Positions 1-7,642 of a stretch of DNA of 64,000 nt are shown here, in pieces. A model generated the notes under the pieces. The model made no database searches. It worked only from the letters and a program-made list of their open reading frames with translations, and was not told the origin of the DNA. The first letter of the stretch is position 1, and every line of letters starts with the position of its first letter. This DNA is from Lysobacter arvi. GTDB lineage: Bacteria; Pseudomonadota; Gammaproteobacteria; Xanthomonadales; Xanthomonadaceae. The stretch spans positions 372,001 through 436,000 of the forward strand of contig JARUHG010000002.1 in the NCBI GenBank assembly GCA_031216755.1, read 5' to 3'. The position numbers and the translations under genes are program-made.

Positions 1-177
1 GGTTTCAGCGGCGACGGCTTCCCCGGTGCACTCGCGCTTGCCGGGCTACGAACGTCGACGGCGCGCAGATTCGCAACCGGCCTCCCGTACCATCGAACAA
101 TGGCGCCGGCGCCACGGGATCGACACACTGCGCCCGCGCCATCGGCGCATCCCGTGCAGCGATCAGGAGCCCCTCGC

Positions 178-987
178 ATGAACCAGCCCCGCGCCCTCGA
201 CGGCCAGACCGCCCTCGTCACCGGGGCCGCCAGCGGCATCGGTCGGGAAATCGCGTTCGAGCTCGCGCGTGCCGGTGCGGCGGTGGTCATCGCCGACCTG
301 AACGAGCAGGGCGCGCAGGCCGTCGCGGCCGAGATCGAAGGGCATGGCGGCCGGGCGCTGGGCATCGCGATGGACGTCACCGACGAGGCCGCCGTCGATG
401 CGGGCGTGGCGCGCGCGAAGGAAATCTACGGCGGCGTGGACATCCTCGTGTCCAACGCGGGCATCCAGATCGTCAATCCGATCGAGCAGTTCGCCTACGC
501 CGACTGGAAGAAGATGCTGGCGATCCACCTCGACGGCGCCTTCCTCACCACCCGGGCCGTGTTGCCCCACATGTACGGCACGAAGGCCGATGGCATTCCC
601 CGCGGCGGTACCGTCATCTACATGGGCTCGGTGCACTCGCACCTGGCCTCGCCGCTGAAATCGGCCTACGTGACGGCCAAGCACGGGCTGCTGGGGCTTT
701 CGCGCACGCTCGCCAAGGAAGGCGCCCGGCACGGCGTGCGCAGTCACGTCGTCTGCCCGGGCTTCGTGCGCACCCCGCTGGTGGACAAGCAGATTCCCGA
801 GCAGGCCAGGGAGCTGGGCATCAGCGAGGAAGAGGTGGTCAGTCGCGTGATGCTGGGCAACACGGTCGACGGCATCTTCACCACCGTCGAGGACGTCGCG
901 CGTACCGTGCGCTTCCTGGCCGAGTTCCCGACCGCGGCCTTCACCGGCCAGAGCTTCGTCGTCAGCCACGGCTGGCACATGCAATGA
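178..987 (+). CDS. 3-hydroxybutyrate dehydrogenase-like SDR
   Basis: A 269-residue classical short-chain dehydrogenase/reductase. The Rossmann glycine motif TGAASGIG lies near residue 15, the NAG motif near residue 90, and the catalytic Ser with YxxxK appears as SAYVTAK. The context [14 protein letters not shown] and the later [11 protein letters not shown] are typical of D-3-hydroxybutyrate dehydrogenases, which interconvert 3-hydroxybutyrate and acetoacetate with NAD in the cytoplasm. I start at the ATG at 178 because AGGAG sits 8 bases upstream and the SDR fold begins at once. An upstream in-frame ATG at 100 would add 26 Pro/Ala-rich residues. There is no operon partner in the window. The SDR family is certain; the exact substrate is inferred. 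Confidence 0.85.
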   Translation: MNQPRALDGQTALVTGAASGIGREIAFELARAGAAVVIADLNEQGAQAVAAEIEGHGGRALGIAMDVTDEAAVDAGVARAKEIYGGVDILVSNAGIQIVNPIEQFAYADWKKMLAIHLDGAFLTTRAVLPHMYGTKADGIPRGGTVIYMGSVHSHLASPLKSAYVTAKHGLLGLSRTLAKEGARHGVRSHVVCPGFVRTPLVDKQIPEQARELGISEEEVVSRVMLGNTVDGIFTTVEDVARTVRFLAEFPTAAFTGQSFVVSHGWHMQ

Positions 988-1219
988 CCGGCCGCGCGCC
1001 CTGGTGATGGGCGCCACAAGCCGTGATGCGCGCGGCATCGAAAGGGTTGCCATGACTCACGCCACTGCGTAGGGTTCGCCGCGCCGCTTAGTCTGCGCCT
1101 CGCCCGGGCATCACGCCGCGAGCCGGCACGAAGCCGACCCTCCAGCACGGAACGCCGGTGGAAGCGCGAACGCGCAGCCGGAACGTCCCGCTGGCCACAT
1201 GGACCGCGAAGACCCACGC

Positions 1220-3439
1220 ATGCGCGCACCGCTGCTCCTCACCCTGGCCCTCCTGTCCACGCCCGTCGGCGCCGTTGAGATCGATGGCCGCATCGACCCG
1301 GCCGAATGGCAGGGCGCACGCCACGTCACCGATTTCCGCAAGGTCCAGCCGCTGTCGCTGGACCCGGCCACGCTGCCGACCGAGGCCTGGATCCTCGCGA
1401 CGCCCGAAGGCCTGGCCATCGCATTCCGCAACCAGCAGCCGGTCGACACGCGTACGCGCCAGCGCGTGCGCCGCGATTTCGAGGAGCAGGTCGATCGCGT
1501 CAACCTGATGGTCGATTACGACGGCGACGCGCGCACCGGCTACAACTTCACCGTGTCGTCCACCGACGGCATTGCCGACGCCGTGATCACCAACGAGAAC
1601 CAGTTCAACGACGATTGGGACGGCAACTGGCGCCACGCCGTCAGCGAGGACGACACGTCCTGGTCGGTCGAGATGCTGATCCCCTGGTACATCGCGCCGA
1701 TGCGCGAGGGCAAGGACGGCGTGCGCACGGTCAGGATCTACCTCGACCGGGTGGTCGGCTCCACCGGCGAACGTGCTGCGTGGCCGGGCGCGAGCTACAC
1801 GCGGCCGCGCTTCCTGTCCGACTTCGCGCCGGTGGAGATGCCGCAGTACGACCAGTCCCTGCTGGCGATCACGCCCTACGTGTCCGGCCTGTACGACAAC
1901 ATCGCCGGCGACAGCGAGTTCGACGGCGGTGCGGACATCTTCTGGAAGCCGAACGGGCAGTTCCAGCTTTCGGCGACGATCAACCCGGACTTCGGCCAGG
2001 TGGAGAGCGACGACCTGGTCGTCAACTTCGACGCCACCGAAACCTTCATCAGCGACAAACGCCCGTTCTTCACCGAGAACCAGGGCATTTTCGAGTTCAC
2101 CACGCCGTCGGACTACAGCCAGCTGCTGTACACCCGCCGCGTGGGCGGACCGGCCGACGACGGCGACGGCGCGGGCGACATCACCGCGGCGGTGAAGCTC
2201 AACGGCAGCATCGGGGCGACCAAGTACGGCGTCTTCGCCGCCGACGAGGCGGACGAGGTCGGGCGCACGTTCGGCGCGGTGCGCGTGGTGCGCGACCTGG
2301 CCAAGCAGAATCTCGGCGCGATGGTGACCTACGTCGACCGTCCGTTCCTGGATCGCACGGCGACGGTGATGGGCGTGGACCACAACTGGCGCCCGACGGC
2401 CCGCCTGAGCGTGGAAACGCGCCTCATCGGCAGCCAGATCGACGAGCAGGGCCGCACCGTCGACGACAACGGCGCGACGATGTGGGTCAACTACGAGATG
2501 GACCACGGCTGGCGCCAGCAGTGGCTCGCGATGCATTTCGGCAACGAGCTGGAGATCAACGACTTCGGCTACCTGCAGCGCAACAGCACCAACTACCTCA
2601 ACTGGCAGGTGATGCGCCGCTTCACCGACCTGCCCAAGGATTCGCGCTACGCGTCCAAGGACTGGCGCGCGCGCATCAGCGCCACCGACAACGATCACGG
2701 CGACCGGCTGCAGCGCCAGCTGCGCATCAGCCGCGAGAGTAACCTGCGCAACGGCAGCTACGAATACGCGCAGATCAACATCAACACGTCCGGTGTGGAC
2801 GACCTGCTCACGCGCGGCAACGGCGTGGTCGACAAGCCCGCGAACTTCAACGCGTACTTCGAATACGAGCGGCCGCGCAAGGGCGACTGGGGCTGGGAGT
2901 TCGAGTCCGAGGTGTTCTCCGGCGGGCTCGCGGGCAACGACAAGGTCGGCTACAACGTGCGCGTGCAGCCGACGTACTTCATCAGCGACGCCTTCAGCGT
3001 CTACGTGGGCGGCTTCTACGAGCACATCCCGAGCTGGCTGGTGTGGCAGCAGGACAACCTGATCGGCGAATTCGACGAGCGCATGGCGCAACTCGATGCC
3101 GGCCTGGACTGGACGATCACCAACAAGCAGGAACTGCGCGTCAAGATGCAGGCCATCGGCCTGGACGCGAGCCTCCAGCAGGCCTATCGCGTGCTGCCCG
3201 GCGGGGCATCGGTCGCCTCGGACGATGCGGTGGACGACTTCAGCGTGCGCAACCTCGGCTTCCAGGTGCGTTATCGCTACGAGATCGCGCCGCTGTCGTA
3301 CCTGTACGTGGTCTACGGCCGCGGCGGCTACCAGCAGGATGCGTTCACCGAACGCGCCGGCGACCTGCTGCGCGACAGCCTCGACCTGCGCGACGACGAG
3401 CAGTTGCTGGTGAAGTTGAGTTATCGGTTCGAGCTTTGA
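1220..3439 (+). CDS. Exported DUF5916 / family 9 carbohydrate-binding-like protein
   Basis: A 739-residue exported protein. It begins with a signal peptide (MRAPLLLTLALLSTPVGA). A short domain opening with IDGRIDPAEW follows, typical of CBM9-like modules found at the front of DUF5916 proteins. The long C-terminal part is rich in alternating aromatic strands and ends in an outer-membrane-like Tyr-Arg-Phe-Glu-Leu terminus, suggesting a beta-barrel inserted in the outer membrane. The family has no established biochemical role. An ATG at 1199 would add seven charged residues before the signal peptide, so the start at 1220 is preferred. It stands alone: REP-like palindromes follow the stop codon and the next gene is on the opposite strand. 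Confidence 0.8.
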   Translation: MRAPLLLTLALLSTPVGAVEIDGRIDPAEWQGARHVTDFRKVQPLSLDPATLPTEAWILATPEGLAIAFRNQQPVDTRTRQRVRRDFEEQVDRVNLMVDYDGDARTGYNFTVSSTDGIADAVITNENQFNDDWDGNWRHAVSEDDTSWSVEMLIPWYIAPMREGKDGVRTVRIYLDRVVGSTGERAAWPGASYTRPRFLSDFAPVEMPQYDQSLLAITPYVSGLYDNIAGDSEFDGGADIFWKPNGQFQLSATINPDFGQVESDDLVVNFDATETFISDKRPFFTENQGIFEFTTPSDYSQLLYTRRVGGPADDGDGAGDITAAVKLNGSIGATKYGVFAADEADEVGRTFGAVRVVRDLAKQNLGAMVTYVDRPFLDRTATVMGVDHNWRPTARLSVETRLIGSQIDEQGRTVDDNGATMWVNYEMDHGWRQQWLAMHFGNELEINDFGYLQRNSTNYLNWQVMRRFTDLPKDSRYASKDWRARISATDNDHGDRLQRQLRISRESNLRNGSYEYAQININTSGVDDLLTRGNGVVDKPANFNAYFEYERPRKGDWGWEFESEVFSGGLAGNDKVGYNVRVQPTYFISDAFSVYVGGFYEHIPSWLVWQQDNLIGEFDERMAQLDAGLDWTITNKQELRVKMQAIGLDASLQQAYRVLPGGASVASDDAVDDFSVRNLGFQVRYRYEIAPLSYLYVVYGRGGYQQDAFTERAGDLLRDSLDLRDDEQLLVKLSYRFEL

Positions 3440-3489
3440 GGCCGTTGCGTCTGATTGAGGTTCACGCCGTGCGTGGTTACCTGAAGCAT

Positions 3490-3626
3490 CGTCATCCCGG
3501 TGAAAGCCGGGATCCATCTTGATTCTCGCGCGCAGGCAAAGCGCAGATGGATTCCAGCTTTCGCTGGAATGACGAGTGTGTGGTTTCCGTCAGAACGCCT
3601 GGGTCCCGACTTTCGCCGGGATAACG
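3490..3626. repeat. REP-like palindromic repeat cluster (three copies)
   Basis: Three related imperfect palindromes. Copy one (3490-3517) begins CGTCATCCCGG and copy two (3547-3574) is its inverted counterpart ending GGAATGACG. A third, more diverged element lies at 3601-3626. The first two face each other like a REP doublet and can fold into a large cruciform or mRNA hairpin. The element lies between the stop of the DUF5916 gene and the tail of the convergent PIN gene. It resembles the pair at 28976-29053. Confidence 0.75.
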
Positions 3627-3643
3627 CCCCGGGCCACGACAAT

Positions 3644-4105
3644 CTAGGCCCCTGATCGTCCGCGCAACGCCGCCCACTCGACCGCCGTCAGGATCTCGAA
3701 CCAGCCCTCGCGCTTCGTCCGCCGCGCGAGCTTCAGCAGCGCATCGTCGCGGCTGAGCAGCCATCGCGCGCCGCAGGCCGCCGCGAGTTCCAGGAACTTC
3801 TGATCGTCCGGATCCGCACAGCGCGGCAGCGCGAACGCATGCGTGTCGTCGAACACGCGCATGGCCGTGTCGTACTCGGCGAGATGCTTCGCGCGCGCCG
3901 CATCGTCCAGGCGCAGCACGGGGTAGGCGAGCACGCGTGCCCACTCGCTGCGGCACGCGTGGCTGGTCGCGCCGATCACGGCGCCGGAATCCAAAGCCTC
4001 GCGCAGCGTGTCCACGATGGGGTCGCGGAAGACGAACAGGTCCAGGCAGACGTTGGTGTCCAGCACGATGCGCGGCGCACCGGCATCCCCGCGAAGATCG
4101 CTCAC
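3644..4105 (-). CDS. PIN-domain protein (putative toxin component)
   Basis: A 153-residue protein of the PIN-domain ribonuclease superfamily, in the group usually annotated as putative toxin-antitoxin system toxin component. The N-terminal IVLDTNVCLDLF supplies the first conserved Asp; further acidic residues follow in CADPDDQKFLELA and LLSRDDALL, consistent with a metal-binding nuclease site. Members of the superfamily cleave RNA. No small DNA-binding antitoxin gene is adjacent: the gene upstream on the same strand is a lipoprotein, 29 bases away. It may therefore be a solitary PIN protein or have its antitoxin elsewhere. The fold is fairly sure, the toxin role is inference. Confidence 0.75.
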   Translation of the reverse strand: MSDLRGDAGAPRIVLDTNVCLDLFVFRDPIVDTLREALDSGAVIGATSHACRSEWARVLAYPVLRLDDAARAKHLAEYDTAMRVFDDTHAFALPRCADPDDQKFLELAAACGARWLLSRDDALLKLARRTKREGWFEILTAVEWAALRGRSGA

Positions 4106-4134
4106 GCCACTGCGCCCGTATCAGTCCGCCCGCA

Positions 4135-4818
4135 TCACGGCGCCACTTCGCGCAGGTCGGCCGTGGCGATGCGCCACGCGCGCTGGTCGGCGGTCGCCCC
4201 GTCGACCACGGCTCGCCGCAGCGTGTACGCGCCGACGAAGCGCTGCTGCCGGCCGTCGGCGTGCGTCGCGGTGAGTGCCACCGGCACTTCGACATAGCGC
4301 GAGCCCGCAGCCGCGTCGATCCGGCCCGGCGGCATGATCTCCACCGACACGCCTGTCGTATCGGCGAAGCCCGCGGCGAACTGCTCGGGCGTCTGGTTGC
4401 TCGCGCGTCCGCCGTCGGACCACAGCGCATACGCCTGCGCGAAGTCGCGGCGGTTGATCGCGGCGTAGTAGTCGCGGATCACCGCGACGGCGTCTTCGGC
4501 CGTGGGCTCGCCCGGTGCGGCATCGATCGGCGGCGCGTTCGGGTCGAGCGGCGCATTCGGGCCGGCGAGCGGGTCGTCGGCCGGCAACACCGGGTTTCCG
4601 TCCGCATCCAGCGCGACGGCGTCTTCGGGTTTGGGCGGGCCGATCTGCCCCGGGCCCGGTTCGTCGGGCATGCCCGTCACGCTGCCGCGCGCACCGGCCG
4701 GGGCCGGGAGCGCTTCGGTGTCGTCGGCCGACGAGCCCGGCGCGCGCTTGCCGTCGTCGCCACAGGCCGAAACCACGAGCGCGCACGCGAGCAGCAGGAC
4801 GGAACGAAGCTTCGCCAT
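4135..4818 (-). CDS. Lipoprotein with Pro-rich linker and NTF2-like domain
   Basis: A 227-residue predicted lipoprotein. MAKLRSVLLLACALVVSAC gives a signal sequence ending in a good lipobox (VSAC). Residues about 25-90 are Pro/Ala/Asp-rich and probably disordered. The C-terminal part (about 95-227) contains VIRDYYAAINRRDFAQAYALWSD, a pattern typical of SnoaL/NTF2-like folds. No function is known. I start at 4818 because the signal peptide begins there; a longer frame upstream runs inside the neighbouring lipoprotein gene. That neighbour's stop codon lies one base upstream, so the two lipoproteins are almost certainly cotranscribed. Confidence 0.75.
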   Translation of the reverse strand: MAKLRSVLLLACALVVSACGDDGKRAPGSSADDTEALPAPAGARGSVTGMPDEPGPGQIGPPKPEDAVALDADGNPVLPADDPLAGPNAPLDPNAPPIDAAPGEPTAEDAVAVIRDYYAAINRRDFAQAYALWSDGGRASNQTPEQFAAGFADTTGVSVEIMPPGRIDAAAGSRYVEVPVALTATHADGRQQRFVGAYTLRRAVVDGATADQRAWRIATADLREVAP

Positions 4819-4819
4819 T

Positions 4820-5389
4820 TCATTGATCCAGGTGGACGACGACATGGCCATTCTCGATGGCGGTCGTGCCGATGCGGCGTGAACCCAGCTTGTCGAGCAG
4901 GCTGTTGTCGAAGCGGTAGACGGGCTCCTCGCGCGCGTACTGCGCAAGCCACGAATTGAGCAGCGCGCGTGCGCTGGAGTTCATTGCGCCGCCCAGTGCC
5001 GGAACATCGACCTGTTCGATGCGCGGATCGAGCAGGTGAAGGCCGCGCGTGGACGGATCGAAACGCAGCGCGCTGGTCAACGCGAAGCGGCCGGACGGCT
5101 TGCTGCTGTCGCTGCCCAGCGCGCCCAGGCCGACGTCGAAGTCCAGGCGCAGGCGGTCGCCGTCCGGCGGAATCGCCAGGCGCGGGTTCATCAGCGTGAG
5201 CGACACGAGCCCGCCGAGCTTGTCGTAGTGCTTCGGGAAGTTGCGATCCAGCGAATGCTGCAGCTGCATCGGCGTGAAGCGCACGTCGTCGCCCAGCAGC
5301 GCGCCCACGGTCGAACAGGCGGACAGCAACGCGATCGCGACGGTCAGCAGGACGGCGAACGGAAATCGGAAAGTGCGGCGCGGGTCCAT
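4820..5389 (-). CDS. YceB-like DUF1439 lipoprotein
   Basis: A 189-residue predicted lipoprotein. After MDPRRTFRFPF comes a hydrophobic segment ending in LLSAC, the lipidation cysteine. The mature part (FTPMQLQHSLDRNFPKHYDKLGGLVSLTLMNPRL in outline) resembles the DUF1439 family of E. coli YceB, small periplasmic lipid-anchored proteins of unknown function. An upstream ATG at 5443 would put 18 extra residues before the signal sequence, so 5389 is chosen. It ends one base before the NTF2-like lipoprotein gene, forming a two-gene unit. Confidence 0.75.
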   Translation of the reverse strand: MDPRRTFRFPFAVLLTVAIALLSACSTVGALLGDDVRFTPMQLQHSLDRNFPKHYDKLGGLVSLTLMNPRLAIPPDGDRLRLDFDVGLGALGSDSSKPSGRFALTSALRFDPSTRGLHLLDPRIEQVDVPALGGAMNSSARALLNSWLAQYAREEPVYRFDNSLLDKLGSRRIGTTAIENGHVVVHLDQ

Positions 5390-5538
5390 CTCGTGCTCCA
5401 CGGGGATGCCCGGACGATACCCGCGCCGCATGAACAACACCACTCGCGCGACTGCATCGAATGGCGTGTGGCGATGCTAGCGCCCGGCCGTCCACATGGG
5501 GTGATGGTCCGCGGCGTGGGGCCTAGCGTGGCGCCGGA

Positions 5539-6177
5539 TCAGCCGCGTTGTTGCATCGCCAGGCGCAAGCCCAGGCCGATGAAGAGCGTGCCGGTCACGC
5601 GCTGCGTCCAGCGGCCCGTTCCGCCGGAGAAGCGCCGGCCGAAGCGACCGGCCGCGAAGCTCAGGAACAGGTCGTTGCAGAAGCCGATCACCGCCAGCAG
5701 CGCGCCCAATACCAAGAACTGCAGCCACACCCAGCCGCGTTCGGGATGCACGAACTGCGGGAGGAAGGCGAGGAAGAACAACGCCACCTTCGGGTTGAGC
5801 ACGCCGGTCACCACCGAGCGCAGGTAGACGCTGCGGCCCGAAGCGTGCGCTTTCGGCGACTCGCCGCCGGTCGTCGCGTCCGCTTCGCCGTTGCGCCAGG
5901 CCTTGATGCCGAGCCAGACCAGATAGGCCGCGCCGAGGTATTTGACGACCTCGAAGGCCATCGCCGACGTCGCGAGCAGCGCGGACAAGCCGAGGCCGGC
6001 GGCCAGTGCATGCAGCAGCGTCGCGGTTTCCAGCCCCAGCCCGGCCTGGATCCCGCGCTTCGTGCCGCCGGCGAAACTTTGCGCGAGGATCCACGCGGTG
6101 CCCGGTCCGGGCAGCAACACCAGCACGACGGCGGCGGCGAGGTAGGCGAGCAGGGTGGGGGCGTCGAAGAGGTGCAT
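5539..6177 (-). CDS. LysE/RhtB-family amino-acid exporter
   Basis: A 212-residue inner-membrane protein of the LysE superfamily. It has about six hydrophobic segments and the family's early LLPGPGTAWIL motif, where most members have a PGP triplet. Another conserved stretch, LNPKVALFFLAFLPQF, is a hallmark of the RhtB branch. The family exports amino acids or their analogues by proton antiport; substrate cannot be read from sequence. The ATG at 6177 gives the standard N-terminus. It is monocistronic: the DUF2272 gene upstream on the same strand ends 131 bases away. Confidence 0.88.
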   Translation of the reverse strand: MHLFDAPTLLAYLAAAVVLVLLPGPGTAWILAQSFAGGTKRGIQAGLGLETATLLHALAAGLGLSALLATSAMAFEVVKYLGAAYLVWLGIKAWRNGEADATTGGESPKAHASGRSVYLRSVVTGVLNPKVALFFLAFLPQFVHPERGWVWLQFLVLGALLAVIGFCNDLFLSFAAGRFGRRFSGGTGRWTQRVTGTLFIGLGLRLAMQQRG

Positions 6178-6308
6178 GGCGCGAAGTGGGCCGGCGTGGA
6201 CGCACAGCGTACGCGGCGCGCGTCGCAAAAGAGCGTGCATCCGTGGACGGGTCCGTTGCGCCACGCGCGCCAATGCGGCGCCGATGGCCGCGTGCCCGGC
6301 ACCGGACG

Positions 6309-7565
6309 CTACGGCGAGGCGGCGTCGGCCTTCGGTTTTCCGCCGCGCGCCTGCACCGGCACCGGCGGCTGTCCGCGGCGCGCACCGGCGTAGCGCGCGT
6401 AATCGCGATACAGCATCTGCACCGTCGGCGTGCCGTCCAGGTCGTGCGCGGCCTTGCCGCCCGCACGCGGCTTGAGCACGGCGAACCAGCGGTTCGCGCC
6501 GATGATGTCCCGGTCGGTCAGGGGGCGTCCTTTCGCATCGATGGCGATCACCGAAAGCGTCACGGCGTGATTGACGTTCCCGCCGATCGCGTAGAGCCGG
6601 TTGCGCTGCGGGTCCGTCTTCACCACCAGGTCGCAATGCAGCGCGGTCGACGGGCTGTTGCCGGTGCGGACGTCGGCGATGGAGGCGAAGGAACTGTCGG
6701 CGCGCGACGTGCACAACAGGTCGCCGGCCTCGGGCGTGGCCTCGGCGAGGTCGTATGCGATGAACGCGTGGCTCGGGTCCTGGCCGTCGCGCGCGCGCAC
6801 CGCCGCGCGCACGTAGTCGATGTGCCCGCCGCTGCGGCGGAACTGTTCGTTCGACAGCCCGGCTTCGCACGCGAGCCAGGAGATGAACGCCGCCGACCAC
6901 GGCACCGCCCAGCCGGCTTCGTCCCAACCGTAGTTGACGATGCTCTGCACGCGCATCGCTTCCTCGTTGCCGGTCGCGGCCCAGTAGCCCGCGATCGCGC
7001 CGCTCACCGCCTCGTCGTCCTCCGAAAGGCCCAGTCGCGGCGCCTGCCGCAGCACCCGGTCGCCGATCGACGCGTTCTTCTGCGGCGCGATGATGTCCAC
7101 CACGCCCGACGGCTGCAGCACGCGCGGCACGATCGCCGCCGGCTCCACCGCCATGTCGAGGATCGGCAGTCCGAAGTAGGCCCATTCGGCCGCCGCAAGG
7201 TCGATCATGCGCGCGCGGTAGTCACCGCGTGCGGTGATCGAGGGGCAGGAACTCATCGCGATGCGATACCCCGCCGCGCGGACGGGCGCATAGCCGCCAT
7301 CGGGCGTGCGGCGGTACAGCGGTTCGAAGTGGTTCTCGCCCACGCGCACCATCATCGGCGGCGCTTCGTCCGCGCGCGCGTACGTCACGCGATACGCCGG
7401 GTCGGGAAAACCCGCGGGGCGCGGGAAGGCGGGGATCGCGCGACTCGCGCCGGGCGCGGTCTGCGCCGATGCGGAGAGGCTGGCGAAGATCGCCAGGCCC
7501 ATGCCGAAGGCGACCATCAGGACGCTGGGCAGCACGTGGGGTGACGATCGCATCGGCGCGCTCAT
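6309..7565 (-). CDS. Exported DUF2272 domain protein
   Basis: A 418-residue exported protein. A signal sequence (VLMVAFGMGLAIFASLSASAQ) is followed by a domain containing GWDEAGWAVPWSAAFISWL and a conserved cysteine (WLACEAG), which match the DUF2272 family. The invariant SAAFI, Cys and later His residues suggest a papain-like or CHAP-like cysteine hydrolase fold, but that is inference. The C-terminal tail is Arg/Gly/Pro/Lys-rich. Two in-frame starts, 7565 and 7553, both precede the signal peptide and neither has a clear ribosome-binding site. The gene lies downstream of the EF-G paralogue on the same strand, 77 bases away. Confidence 0.75.
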   Translation of the reverse strand: MSAPMRSSPHVLPSVLMVAFGMGLAIFASLSASAQTAPGASRAIPAFPRPAGFPDPAYRVTYARADEAPPMMVRVGENHFEPLYRRTPDGGYAPVRAAGYRIAMSSCPSITARGDYRARMIDLAAAEWAYFGLPILDMAVEPAAIVPRVLQPSGVVDIIAPQKNASIGDRVLRQAPRLGLSEDDEAVSGAIAGYWAATGNEEAMRVQSIVNYGWDEAGWAVPWSAAFISWLACEAGLSNEQFRRSGGHIDYVRAAVRARDGQDPSHAFIAYDLAEATPEAGDLLCTSRADSSFASIADVRTGNSPSTALHCDLVVKTDPQRNRLYAIGGNVNHAVTLSVIAIDAKGRPLTDRDIIGANRWFAVLKPRAGGKAAHDLDGTPTVQMLYRDYARYAGARRGQPPVPVQARGGKPKADAASP

Positions 7566-7642
7566 CCGTGGCGGAGCGCACAGAGTGGACACAGCCGCGT
7601 GAAGCCGGCATCGCGTCGCGCGAATGCCGGCCGCGCAGACGC

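Noticed and set aside
1..177. Possible end of an upstream gene or promoter
   Set aside because: No open frame with recognisable protein content reaches the window edge, and TACCAT at about 91-96 lacks a convincing -35 partner.
1088..3517. 809-codon open frame on the minus strand
   Set aside because: It is antisense to the DUF5916 gene; the product is Val/Ala/Arg-rich without any domain, a usual effect of high GC at third positions.
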